A stretch of 23,938 bases of DNA from a virus. Position numbers and translations under genes: made by a program. Numbering within the stretch: position 1 is the first letter of the stretch; the number at the start of each line of letters is the position of its first letter. The notes below the pieces were generated by a model. It saw only the letters and a list, made by a program, of their open reading frames with translations, made no database searches and was not told the DNA's origin. Below, piece after piece: positions 1-8,360 of this stretch. The DNA lies in the IMG/VR virus record IMGVR_UViG_3300009103_000153, positions 1 to 23,938 of that record. The stretch is one strand, 5' to 3'.

Positions 1-3000
1 TGCTTCCCGCATCTCGTCACGGGTTATATCCCCCAGGGCATACTCGTCATAAGCCGTTGCCCGCGGCGGTGTAACCGCCTCCGCCGCAACCTCACGGGGA
101 GTAGGCGGCGTGACCGCCTCCGCAGCCACCTCACGGGCCGTCGGAGCAGTGGACGGCTCCAACCCTACCAGTTGCCGGTACTCGGCTATCCCCTCATCCG
201 CCAACCGACGGCCAAGAGCAGCAGCCTCGGGAGTCGCCGCATCGTGAAGTTCCTTCGCCCGCTTCTTACCGCCCTTCCTCCACCGCATTTTGTTCTTGGC
301 GCTGGTCTTTACCGGACCTTCGAGAGCGTCGACCACCTCGTCCAGCATCCGCATGTTGTAGACGTAATGGCGAACATCGAGCGCTTGTGTCCGGAGTTCT
401 TCGGGTATACCGGCGTAGTAGCCGGGATCCCAGCGTTCCCCCGTGTGTTCGTACCGTTGTCTCCAAATCGTGGCCTGTTCAAGGGCGTCATCCGATGCCG
501 CGTAAGCCTCGTTGAACGCCCGCAGCATTATCTCCCACGCTTCCTGCGAATCTGCCCGCCATGAGATTCGGGTCTTCCCGTGGAACGTGATGTCAGGATG
601 ATCGGCAGGTATAAGTGCCCGTACCGACTCATCTATTTGCCGCTGGGGTTCCATCCCTGGTTTGTCAACCCACACGAACTCGCCGTCCACAAGTTCGGTA
701 CGACCACTGTAGTTGTATCGAAAGGTCTTACCCGCCGCTGCCGGAGGCGTGACCGCCTCCGCCGCCACCTCACGGGGCGTAGGCGCCGGCACCCCCTCGC
801 CAATCCACTTCCCCAAACTCCCCTTGATCTGCCCGATGCCTACAGGGCCGCCGCGCTTTCCCGATCCCGTGGGCTCGACAATACGAATCTCCCGGCTCAA
901 CATGCCGCGCTGTTGCGCCCTCTCCAACAGATCCTGCATCAATACCCGGTACTTGGCAGAACCGTAAAAGAACAGTTCCTCCGCATCCCCCACAAGATCA
1001 ACAAACTTCTGTAGTTGCTTCGGTCCAGCGACAACTTCCTTAGCGCCCGTCTTGGGCAACTGCACATCGTACGTTTCAACCAACTCAGCCGGATCCAACA
1101 CCCCGTGCTTCGCAGAAATAATGCCACCCAACTCGGCGTCACTACCCTCGATCTGGTGTTTCATAAACTTGAACGTGTCATCCGTGTAAAGATCCTCGGC
1201 AGCGACCGTGGCACCTTCCGCCAACTCGCACTTCTTCTTCGTACACATGGCGAACACCTTGCGGCGTGCCGCAGCACGCCTGGCGGCAACACCAGCGCCC
1301 GCTGCCGGAGGCGGCACATCATCCATCCCCTTCGCCAGATTCTCCGCCTCCCACAAAGCCTCCAACTCCGGATCAACCTCCGGTGCGGTACCACGGATCT
1401 CCGCCATACGATCAGCAGCCGACCTACCCGAACGCTTCGTCGCCTCCGCCTGCGCCACCTCCTTCGCTTCCTTCAAGGTCTTGGGTAATCCACCACCGAC
1501 GCCGACATCAGCCACCGGTACACCATTCACCGAAACAACCCAGCCGTCACGAACCCACTTATCGACCTTCTTGCCGAACTCCTCAACCGTTCGCACGCTG
1601 CCAGTCGGCTCAATCGTCCAAACGTCAATAATGCGTTCGCCATCGACGACCTGCACCGACATCGCAGTCTCCCCAGGCGCCGTCGTGCGCGGTTTGGCTC
1701 CGACATGCTTGCCGGCGTCGGTCCACTCCTTCCACTCCCGGCGACGCAACGCCTGGCGTTTCTTCAACGTCATACCTGTCGCTTCATCAACTGCTTCTTC
1801 AATGCGGTACTTGGTTAGTAGTTCTTCCTCCGACGGGATCGAAAACTTCGCCACCCGCACCGACCGTGAAGCAAACGGCACCTCCTCAGACGGCCCCTTC
1901 GACCACCTCAACGGCTCACCCTCAGCCACCTCAGCGCCACCAGAAACATTCCTCGCCCACACGCCATCCCGCATCGTCGCCTCGACCCGCACAAACGGCG
2001 AATCCTGAGACAACAACACACCGCCAGCCAACGCCTGACGCTGCTGCCACTCAGTCAACACCGTCCCGTAACCATGCCCCCGATCCAAAGCCCCCTCATA
2101 TGCGGCAGACACCTCCTGCCAACTATTCTCCGCCTCCCGCATCCACCGCGGCAGTTTCGCCACATCGATCCCGTTGTAATCCCGATAGATGCTGCCAATA
2201 TCAGGGAACAGACGATCATCGTCGTACACCTGGCGTACATCAAACCCCTCCCCAAGAACAGTCTTCGTCCACGGACCAGGAGGATCAGGGTCCAGCACCT
2301 CCCTGAAAAAGAACACATCCCCCAACCACTCCCGCATCTTCAAATCCTTAGGAAACGCATCCAACAAGCCCTGCTGATCCAACTCGCTCAACGGCGCCTG
2401 CAAAGCATGCAGCATCCGCTTTATGCTTTGCACATCCTTAGACACCTCGGCAAGCGACTTCGCTTCCTTCACCAGGTGCCGCATCTTCGCTTCGACATTG
2501 CCAAACGCTTCAATCAACTCGTCCAACAACTTGTCGTCAACGATCGTTCTCGTCGCCGCAGTCCGCTGCTGCGCCAACATGCTGCTGATCGCCTGCAACT
2601 GTTTCCACCGGTACCCGACCAGCGACGCTTCCTCCAACAAAGGCTTCATAAAGTCGTACAGCGCCTCCCGCGACTTCTGCGCCCTACTGCTCACACCCCG
2701 CATCACCTCCATCAACTGGGCCTGTATGTCAACCAGTTTCGCTTCAAGAATCTCGACCTCAGCGATCCACGCAGCCGTCTGCGTCCCAATCTCAGACGCC
2801 CCCTCCCGCCTCGCAATAGCCATCCGCATCGCCTTCACCTGCTCGACATCCAGGCCACGCTCAATACCCTTGAACACCTCGTCAAACGCGTCCCCCCTAT
2901 TGCCGTAAAGCCCCTTCAATGCGCTATGAGCGGCATCCTTCTGCCCCTTGATCCAAGTCACCGGATCCTTGAACGCAATACCCCCCTCCTCCAACAAGTT

Positions 3001-4872
3001 CATAATCTTCGCTCGACGCACCCCCTCCCCGATCTTGCTCAAATACACATCCATAGACTTCCAGATGTCCTTATCGAACAGTTCACGCGCCCCGTCACCA
3101 AACTCTGTATCCGCTATCGCCCTGATCTGTTCCTCGATCGTGCGCCGCGACGGATCATCCATCTGGTTCACCAACGGGACACCCCTGAACTCGCCGCCAG
3201 GAATCAACCTACGCGGCATCGTCGGGTCATACGCCTGCTCCAACGCCCGACGCATCACCCACAACTCGTCGGCGCTCGCAAACAACCACTGGCTCCCACC
3301 GAACATGTTCGCCCGAACCAGAGCATCATCCATCCACTTGCGGCCCTGATGCCAAAAATCAGACACCGCACTATCACCAACCCGCTTCATCACAGAACCA
3401 AACTTCTGCCGAAACCTCGGATTGATAATAGGTAAACCGTCTTCCAGAACCTGGGCGCCCAACGAATCAGTCAAATAGAACTGTGTTTTGAACATGTCGT
3501 CGACCGTTTCAGGATCCAACCCCAACCGTCGCGCCGTGCGTCGCAGAACCAACGCATCCTTCGACATGAGATCCATGAACCGGTTGCGGGCAGCCCACCC
3601 GGCGTTATTGCTCACCATCACCCGGTTCGCGTCCAGAACCGTCTTGTAGTCCTTGCTACGCAACCCCTGCTTGATGCTCGACTTGTTGTTGAACGACTTG
3701 TCGATCGTTTCCGCAGTCTTCCTATCGAACAGAGCCGCCTTCCCCTTCCCGAACTGTGGGACGACAGTTGTCAACACTTTCCCGGTGAAACCAGGCAACT
3801 TGAATGCTTCGACCGGCATCCTCGACGCCATCCGTGCCGCCGCCGTGTAGAAATCGTCAGGAATGTCACCCAGGTCGACACCCTTGGAGATGTCTTTCAT
3901 CCGGCTAATGATCTTTGCTTCCGCCGCAGCGGCATCCTCCAGCCCTTCACGGCCAAACCTGGCTACAGCCTCAGCAGCATCATCCACAGCCTTCCCTGCG
4001 ACCGGTCGAGCCAGATCCCCGATGTACGGCAACTTCGACGCCTGCCGGGCACGACGAGCCGTCATCCCACCCCTGGTCGCCTTGTCCAACACCTTGTCCA
4101 GACGCACCGCCCGCCCCAAACGCCCCGTCGTCGGAACAAACAACCCCATCTGACCCAGCAGGCCAACCTCCTGCAACGCCTCCCGGCCGGCCGAATGCAT
4201 CGCATTCGACCTGCCGACAGCCGTAACACCGTCCTTCAACACCTTCGACTTGTGAACAGCCTGCGCCTGCGTCACCCCAGCCTTACCGCCAGCCTTAGCG
4301 ATGTCGTCATACCAGGCAGCACCCTTCGACATCACATCTATCAACTTGTTGGCACTCATCCCCGCACGGCCGGCAGCCCCAATACCACCAGTCATATAGG
4401 TGATCGGATCAAACGCGATGTCGAACCCCAACCCCACCACCATGTCCAACGGGCCAGGAAGATCCACCCCCCAATCACGCATCACATCCTGCATGAACAG
4501 ATTGTCCTCAGTCTGCTTCCACCAATCAACAGGCGAAAACCCCTCCCCCGTGAACAGATCCCCGACCTCTTTGATCGTCGACACGATCGCCGCACGCGGC
4601 GTATCGATCAAATCAATGAACTTCCCCAACGGGCCAGCGAACTCGAACGGTCCCGGCTCCGGCTCCGGCGCCTCCGGTATCATCACCGGCTCCGGTCGCG
4701 GCAACAACTGACCCGTCGTCACAGGCGTACGCTGCGGAGCATCTTCCGGACCCTTCACCAGGTCAATCAACGGGCTCCCAACGCCCGTAGTCATATTGGC
4801 GAGAATGTCCTTACGGCTCGGCCGGCCAGGCCCAGTCGTGATATTCGCCAGAATATCTTCGCGGGACGGCAC
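1..4872 (-). CDS. Giant multi-domain virion/ejection-type protein, C-terminus beyond window
   Basis: An uninterrupted frame of 1624 codons runs from a GTG at 4872 to base 1, with no stop before the window edge. The start is 2 nt past the stop of the 712-aa gene, behind a G-rich stretch. Residues 3-34 hold two copies of a 16-residue unit (SREDILANITTG / SRKDILANMTTG). A Pro/Glu linker follows at about 45-75, then a hydrophobic stretch near 140-165 (GLGFDIAFDPITYMTGG). The middle is long, helical-looking and charged, with coiled-coil-like segments at about 695-830. Residues about 1203-1360 resemble the DUF6884/YaaA-like fold (see separate entry). Three 13-residue TPREVAAEAVTPP linkers bracket another module at about 1375-1575. 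By position after the fibre genes and by size I infer an internal virion protein ejected into the host, similar in organisation to 'polyvalent' proteins. I see no T7-type RNA polymerase, lytic transglycosylase or protease motif. That it is one gene is certain; the overall function is inferred. Confidence 0.85.
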   Translation of the reverse strand, partial: MPSREDILANITTGPGRPSRKDILANMTTGVGSPLIDLVKGPEDAPQRTPVTTGQLLPRPEPVMIPEAPEPEPGPFEFAGPLGKFIDLIDTPRAAIVSTIKEVGDLFTGEGFSPVDWWKQTEDNLFMQDVMRDWGVDLPGPLDMVVGLGFDIAFDPITYMTGGIGAAGRAGMSANKLIDVMSKGAAWYDDIAKAGGKAGVTQAQAVHKSKVLKDGVTAVGRSNAMHSAGREALQEVGLLGQMGLFVPTTGRLGRAVRLDKVLDKATRGGMTARRARQASKLPYIGDLARPVAGKAVDDAAEAVARFGREGLEDAAAAEAKIISRMKDISKGVDLGDIPDDFYTAAARMASRMPVEAFKLPGFTGKVLTTVVPQFGKGKAALFDRKTAETIDKSFNNKSSIKQGLRSKDYKTVLDANRVMVSNNAGWAARNRFMDLMSKDALVLRRTARRLGLDPETVDDMFKTQFYLTDSLGAQVLEDGLPIINPRFRQKFGSVMKRVGDSAVSDFWHQGRKWMDDALVRANMFGGSQWLFASADELWVMRRALEQAYDPTMPRRLIPGGEFRGVPLVNQMDDPSRRTIEEQIRAIADTEFGDGARELFDKDIWKSMDVYLSKIGEGVRRAKIMNLLEEGGIAFKDPVTWIKGQKDAAHSALKGLYGNRGDAFDEVFKGIERGLDVEQVKAMRMAIARREGASEIGTQTAAWIAEVEILEAKLVDIQAQLMEVMRGVSSRAQKSREALYDFMKPLLEEASLVGYRWKQLQAISSMLAQQRTAATRTIVDDKLLDELIEAFGNVEAKMRHLVKEAKSLAEVSKDVQSIKRMLHALQAPLSELDQQGLLDAFPKDLKMREWLGDVFFFREVLDPDPPGPWTKTVLGEGFDVRQVYDDDRLFPDIGSIYRDYNGIDVAKLPRWMREAENSWQEVSAAYEGALDRGHGYGTVLTEWQQRQALAGGVLLSQDSPFVRVEATMRDGVWARNVSGGAEVAEGEPLRWSKGPSEEVPFASRSVRVAKFSIPSEEELLTKYRIEEAVDEATGMTLKKRQALRRREWKEWTDAGKHVGAKPRTTAPGETAMSVQVVDGERIIDVWTIEPTGSVRTVEEFGKKVDKWVRDGWVVSVNGVPVADVGVGGGLPKTLKEAKEVAQAEATKRSGRSAADRMAEIRGTAPEVDPELEALWEAENLAKGMDDVPPPAAGAGVAARRAAARRKVFAMCTKKKCELAEGATVAAEDLYTDDTFKFMKHQIEGSDAELGGIISAKHGVLDPAELVETYDVQLPKTGAKEVVAGPKQLQKFVDLVGDAEELFFYGSAKYRVLMQDLLERAQQRGMLSREIRIVEPTGSGKRGGPVGIGQIKGSLGKWIGEGVPAPTPREVAAEAVTPPAAAGKTFRYNYSGRTELVDGEFVWVDKPGMEPQRQIDESVRALIPADHPDITFHGKTRISWRADSQEAWEIMLRAFNEAYAASDDALEQATIWRQRYEHTGERWDPGYYAGIPEELRTQALDVRHYVYNMRMLDEVVDALEGPVKTSAKNKMRWRKGGKKRAKELHDAATPEAAALGRRLADEGIAEYRQLVGLEPSTAPTAREVAAEAVTPPTPREVAAEAVTPPRATAYDEYALGDITRDEMREA
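68..144 (-). repeat. Two tandem copies of a 39-nt (13-residue) linker repeat
   Basis: Two adjacent 39-nt units (68-106 and 107-145, about 80-90% alike) encode T-P/A-R-E-V-A-A-E-A-V-T-P-P within the giant gene. A third copy lies at 746-783. The unit is in frame and low in complexity, so it most likely forms an Ala/Glu/Pro linker between domains. The copies bracket a module of about 200 residues. Confidence 0.8.
746..783 (-). repeat. Third copy of the 13-residue linker repeat
   Basis: This unit encodes T-P-R-E-V-A-A-E-A-V-T-P-P. At DNA level it is nearly identical to the copies at 68-145, sharing the plus-strand core gaccgcctccgc followed by cacctcacggg. It lies just after the DUF6884-like domain and just before the distal module of the giant protein. 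Confidence 0.8.
795..1266 (-). other. Embedded DUF6884/YaaA-like domain within the giant protein
   Basis: Residues about 1203-1360 of the giant protein read like a free-standing small-enzyme family. There is a hydrophobic strand followed by C1210-T-K-K-K, then AAEDLY (Y1229) with FKFMKHQ, then GGIISAKHG (S1253 to G1257) VLDP, then a YDVQLP segment. A helical part follows and ends in GSGKRGGPVGIGQIKG. The order 'Cys-Lys-Lys, A-x-DLY, SAKHG-x-x-xP, YD-x-x-L' is what I recall for DUF6884-type proteins, related to the YaaA fold and common in actinobacteria, archaea and phages as separate proteins. Their biochemical role is poorly defined. The assignment is from memory of motifs and was not computed. 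Here the domain is fused in the middle of a probable virion protein. Confidence 0.6.
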
Positions 4873-4874
4873 CC

Positions 4875-7013
4875 CTACCCCCGTGCCTCGTACTCCTGCG
4901 ACGCCTCAACATCTCCCCAACCGGAAATCGGCATAGGCACCATCTGCCCGTTGATGTTCACCGGATAGAACCCCACCGGAGCGTTCTGAGTCTCAGCGAT
5001 CTGCGCCTTCAACATAATCTCAGGATCCACAAAGTAAGTCTCGCTGCCACCCGTAGGCGTCCACGGCATCATGTTCTCGTACTCGTTGGCTTCCGCCTCA
5101 CCCATCAAATCGCCGTACAAGTCACCCAACAAACCGCCAGCCGCCATCGCCTCAGCCGTACCCGGCGTCAAACCCATCTGCATATCGATCGTCGCAAACT
5201 GGGCTGACTCCGCAGCCTGAGCCTGAGCAGCCTTCGCCTCAGCCTCCGCCTGCGCCTGGGCAGCCTCCGCCCTCGAAATCCGCCCCGACGCCTCCGCCTC
5301 ATTGATACGCGACATCTCTGCGTCATACGTCTGCTGCGCCCCATAGACGCCGGCACGCTGCGCCTGACCCGCACCGAACGCCCCCGTACGGGCCGCCTCA
5401 GAACCCTGGAACCGGCCAGCAGCAATCTGCTCGCCGGTATCGTACATCCCCGTCCTGTACGCCTGATTGGCTCCAAAGCGCCCCTGAGCGATCTCGTTCG
5501 CCAAGGCATGCTGCGACCCCAACTCGCCCGTATTGATGCCACCCAACGCCTGCATGTTCTGCAAACCCAGGCCCGTGCGCCGACCAGCAATATCCTCCGC
5601 AAGGTTCGCACGGCCACTAAACAACTCATCCGCCAAAGCAGCACGGGCATCCTGGAACAACCCCGTCGCCCCCAACGAACGATCCGTAGCCTCTGACGCC
5701 GCAATCGACGCCAACCTGCCCTGCAGATCCTGCGACGAAAGAGCCTGCGACCCCAACAGCCCCGCAGTTTCCGCACCAACCGCCGTCGTATACGCCTCCG
5801 GACTAATGCCCTGCTCCCGCAGGGCAGCCTCCGCATCCAACCGGCGCTTATCCAAACCACCCTGAGCGCCCGTATAACGACCGCTCATAGCCTCCATCAT
5901 CGCCTGCTCCTGGGCCAGACGCTCCCCTTCCAAAGTCTCCATCTGGCTCAACAACTGCGCCTCGTAGTCATCCAACCTTGCGCCACGTTGAGTTTCCAAC
6001 TGGTCATACACGCCGCCCCGACGCGCCTGCTCAGCGTTCAACGCATCGATCATGTGCTGGTACTGCTGGTTGACGTTCCCCCGACGCATATTCGCCATGT
6101 CCAGAATCTGCTGCTGTTCACGGCCCTCCCGACCCGTCAGATATTCAAGGGCGTCGTCCCGCGTCCCACCGAAATAGTCTTCCGCAGCGGTAGCACGATC
6201 GTCGTAATAGCCGCCTGACAGATCGGCGCCCGTATCGTAGAAAGCGGTTGTCTCGTCGCCTTCTGTAGTGAAATAGTCCTCCGACGTATCAAACGCCGTT
6301 TCAGCGTCCTCTCGCAGATCGGCGTACATGTCGGTGTACGCGTCTTCGATGGGGACACCCAATGTCGAAATCGGAGCAGCGGGAGCAGGAGCCGGGGCAG
6401 CAGGAGTCGTGATCCCTAGAAAGTTCTGAGCATCAGACGTACCAAGCCAGTCGAGAACCTCCTGATCCGTCGGACCTGGAGGACCACCCATAGCACCTGG
6501 CGTACCAAACGTCGGAGCATTCTGCGCCTTTTCATACGCCGGCGTCGGCGCACCCGTAACCGGATCGGCATAAACCTCTGCCGCCCTGGCATACCTCGCT
6601 GCCTCCAACACCCCCGGTGCAGGACGATCTACAGCAGGCGCCATCCACGCTCTTTCATACCTGGCGGCTGCCAAAGCGCCAGGATCGGGACGGGACGCAA
6701 CGGGCGTCGGGCCGCCATGTCTGGCGGCTAACGCCTCCCTTGCCGGTGTCGAAGCGGCCTGCGTAGCCGCCCGCGCCGCTGGATGCACATTACCCAACGG
6801 GTGACCACCCCTGGGTGCCTGACCAAACGACGGCGCTTGACTACGAGCCGCCGCCGCAGGATGCACCCTCGCAGGCGACGGCCGATTCGCGCCACCCATC
6901 GTCGATGGCGGCCCCCCACCAGTTGTCGCAGCATTCGTCACAATGCCGCTTGGCGAACGTATCGACAAACTCTGTCCTGCGGATCTACGCCGTATAGCGT
7001 CAGGTCGACCCAT
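4875..7013 (-). CDS. 712-aa Ala/Gln/Glu-rich repetitive protein, probable internal virion (ejection) protein
   Basis: The ATG at 7013 overlaps the preceding stop (TAATG). Residues 1-215 are disordered-looking, rich in Ala/Pro/Gly, with a duplicated AARYERA/AARYARA unit (116-145). A WLGTSDAQNFL motif sits at 189-199. Residues 225-295 are acidic and aromatic (EDYF, YYDD, EDYFGG). Residues 295-610 are long amphipathic helix with Gln/Glu/Ala/Arg heptad character and imperfect repeats RTGMY, RTGAF and RAGVY at 520-556. The last 100 residues are acidic, with a hydrophobic Gly/Leu stretch (GGLLGDLYGDLMG). No enzymatic motif is visible. Its place between the fibre genes and the giant ORF, and the long helical repeats, fit a podovirus internal-core or ejection protein. 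That role is inferred, not shown by a recognised domain. Confidence 0.85.
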   Translation of the reverse strand: MGRPDAIRRRSAGQSLSIRSPSGIVTNAATTGGGPPSTMGGANRPSPARVHPAAAARSQAPSFGQAPRGGHPLGNVHPAARAATQAASTPAREALAARHGGPTPVASRPDPGALAAARYERAWMAPAVDRPAPGVLEAARYARAAEVYADPVTGAPTPAYEKAQNAPTFGTPGAMGGPPGPTDQEVLDWLGTSDAQNFLGITTPAAPAPAPAAPISTLGVPIEDAYTDMYADLREDAETAFDTSEDYFTTEGDETTAFYDTGADLSGGYYDDRATAAEDYFGGTRDDALEYLTGREGREQQQILDMANMRRGNVNQQYQHMIDALNAEQARRGGVYDQLETQRGARLDDYEAQLLSQMETLEGERLAQEQAMMEAMSGRYTGAQGGLDKRRLDAEAALREQGISPEAYTTAVGAETAGLLGSQALSSQDLQGRLASIAASEATDRSLGATGLFQDARAALADELFSGRANLAEDIAGRRTGLGLQNMQALGGINTGELGSQHALANEIAQGRFGANQAYRTGMYDTGEQIAAGRFQGSEAARTGAFGAGQAQRAGVYGAQQTYDAEMSRINEAEASGRISRAEAAQAQAEAEAKAAQAQAAESAQFATIDMQMGLTPGTAEAMAAGGLLGDLYGDLMGEAEANEYENMMPWTPTGGSETYFVDPEIMLKAQIAETQNAPVGFYPVNINGQMVPMPISGWGDVEASQEYEARG

Positions 7014-7519
7014 TACGCACCTCTGATCCGTGCAGCCATCACAGCCCGACGCGACGCATCATCCATCACGCCACCCAAACGCTGCCCAGCGTACGCCTGC
7101 TCCGCCTCCCACTGTTGAGCAGCCAACTGATCCAACGCACCCTGCACACCCATCTCGTAGCGGCCAGCCTCACGCAACTCATCCGTATACGTCCGACCCA
7201 ACCCCCGCTGAAACTGGCCCGAATCCAACATGCCGCGCCGATTGAACTGACCAGGGATCTGCCGACGCAGATCCCCAAACCGGCGACTCATGTCATCCAA
7301 ACCCATCGCCCGCTGCCGGCCATACCCCTCACGCTGATGCTGCAACCCCGACAAACGGCGACGCAGATCACGGCCACTCTTGGCAACCGACGCATACTTC
7401 GGAACATTCCCCAACGGGGACGGCGAAATAGCGCCAGCAGCGCGACCCTGGACGCCAGCCGGCGTCAAAGGCCCAACCAACTCCTTAGAGCGGTTCGTGA
7501 CGTTGAAGTCAATCGCCAC
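7013..7519 (-). CDS. 168-aa Arg/Gln-rich protein, probable minor virion protein
   Basis: The start is a GTG at 7519, 7 nt after the preceding stop codon, with no clear Shine-Dalgarno, so translation is probably coupled to the upstream gene. The protein is basic in its middle (SGRDLRRRLSGLQ, MSRRFGDLRRQIPGQF), with a motif RRGMLDSGQFQRGLGR followed by a helical Gln/Ala/Glu segment ending in SRRAVMAARIRGA. The 'RGMLDSG' type of sequence turns up in small virion and ejection-associated proteins of other phages. That is a loose resemblance rather than a family assignment. Together with the flanking 211-aa and 712-aa proteins it forms a set that I infer sits inside the particle. There are no membrane segments. 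Confidence 0.75.
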   Translation of the reverse strand: MAIDFNVTNRSKELVGPLTPAGVQGRAAGAISPSPLGNVPKYASVAKSGRDLRRRLSGLQHQREGYGRQRAMGLDDMSRRFGDLRRQIPGQFNRRGMLDSGQFQRGLGRTYTDELREAGRYEMGVQGALDQLAAQQWEAEQAYAGQRLGGVMDDASRRAVMAARIRGA

Positions 7520-7528
7520 CGTAAAAGG

Positions 7529-8164
7529 TCAGCGACCGACTCTGCCGCCAGCAGCCTGTTCTGCTATCAGAGCCTGGATGGCGGCGGCACGGCCGGGACC
7601 AGACGAGCGCCGTCCAGCGCCCCGCACCGTATTCGGGTCGACGTGCAACTGCCGGCCTGTCCGCGGATCGAACACCGGTCGAGGACCACCAAAAGCGCCA
7701 GCAATAGCGCCACCCAAACCGGCCAATGGATGGCCGCCCTGCGGACCAAACGACTCGGGATCCGACAGATCCCGTTCACCGCCGGGCACACCTGGTGCCG
7801 GCGACGGACCCATCCCAGGCCCCGTCGGCGGAGGCGGAACAGGACGCCGCTCATGCGGCCTGGAATGGCCGGGACCGGGAGGACCGCCTCGGCTACCTGG
7901 TCCCATAGGACCGGGACCGCCTGGAGGACCACCAAGACCAGGATCAGGTGCGCCAGGAGGCGGCCCCTGATCCATCAAACCCTGCTCCATCACGATCCGG
8001 CGCAAAAACTCCTGCGCCTCAGGGGTCCCCAACCACGCCATCACCGCGGCAGCCTGTGGATCCTGGCCGAACTTGGCCCGGTCGGCACCCATCGGTTCTC
8101 GCGCCTGCATGAACGCATCCAACTGGTTCACTGAGGGCGGAGCGTTTCCTGGTGTATTCGCCAT
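7529..8164 (-). CDS. 211-aa Pro/Gly-rich (collagen-like) virion-associated protein
   Basis: The ATG at 8164 is preceded by AAGGAAC about 9 nt upstream. A short helical N-terminus contains AAAVMAWLGTPEAQEFLRRI (residues 38-57). Residues 66-135 are a Pro/Gly-rich low-complexity stretch (PPGAP, GGPPGGPGP, PPPPTGPGMGP). The C-terminus (about 140-211) is ordered-looking, with GGHPLAGLGGAIAG and DPRTGRQLHVDP, then an Arg/Ala helix. The WLGTxxAQxFL and GGHPL motifs both recur in the 712-aa protein encoded two genes downstream, so the two proteins may share a partner or an origin. No known enzyme family is apparent. Confidence 0.8.
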   Translation of the reverse strand: MANTPGNAPPSVNQLDAFMQAREPMGADRAKFGQDPQAAAVMAWLGTPEAQEFLRRIVMEQGLMDQGPPPGAPDPGLGGPPGGPGPMGPGSRGGPPGPGHSRPHERRPVPPPPTGPGMGPSPAPGVPGGERDLSDPESFGPQGGHPLAGLGGAIAGAFGGPRPVFDPRTGRQLHVDPNTVRGAGRRSSGPGRAAAIQALIAEQAAGGRVGR

Positions 8165-8187
8165 AACAATAGGTTCCTTCTGTCCCG

Positions 8188-8352
8188 CTAACTAAAAACG
8201 TGGCCGGCAATCACAAGATCGTCGTCTTCGACAGTCACATTTATTACAACCGCCCCGCTCGTACCGCCTCCGTTGATCGCAACACCGGCAGTCACAGCGG
8301 TAATATCCCCCGTAGGGACTTGATCGATCCGTTGAGTAATACGCGAGGGCAT
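8188..8352 (-). CDS. 54-aa mini tail-fibre-motif protein
   Basis: This short ORF starts at an ATG (8352) behind an excellent ribosome-binding site (AGGAGAG, 4 nt spacer) and ends in TAG at 8188-8190. Its core, GDITAVTAGVAINGGGTSG followed by AVVINV, matches the motif often seen in longer tail-fibre and tailspike proteins (GDIT-x-V-x-AG-x-G-L-x-GGG-x-SG). Here the motif makes up nearly the whole protein. It sits between the 94-aa structural-type gene and the Pro/Gly-rich gene, with no room for another frame. It is most likely a small virion or fibre component; its precise role is unknown. Confidence 0.75.
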   Translation of the reverse strand: MPSRITQRIDQVPTGDITAVTAGVAINGGGTSGAVVINVTVEDDDLVIAGHVFS

Positions 8353-8360
8353 CTTCTCTC

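Noticed and set aside
2074-3435. 453-codon open frame on the plus strand
   Set aside because: It lies wholly antisense to the giant gene. Its product is His/Arg/Pro/Leu-rich, typical of the mirror of a GC-rich, G-ending codon gene. The minus frame has sensible domains.
5168-5860. 230-codon minus-strand frame inside the 712-aa gene
   Set aside because: Almost entirely Arg/Trp/Cys-rich, the usual out-of-frame product of Ala/Gln-rich coding sequence. No ribosome-binding site of note.
7115-8134. 339-codon open frame on the plus strand
   Set aside because: Antisense to the 168- and 211-aa genes. The translation is Arg/Thr/Pro-rich and low in complexity, crosses two well-supported minus-strand genes, and is the only such plus-strand candidate in its area.
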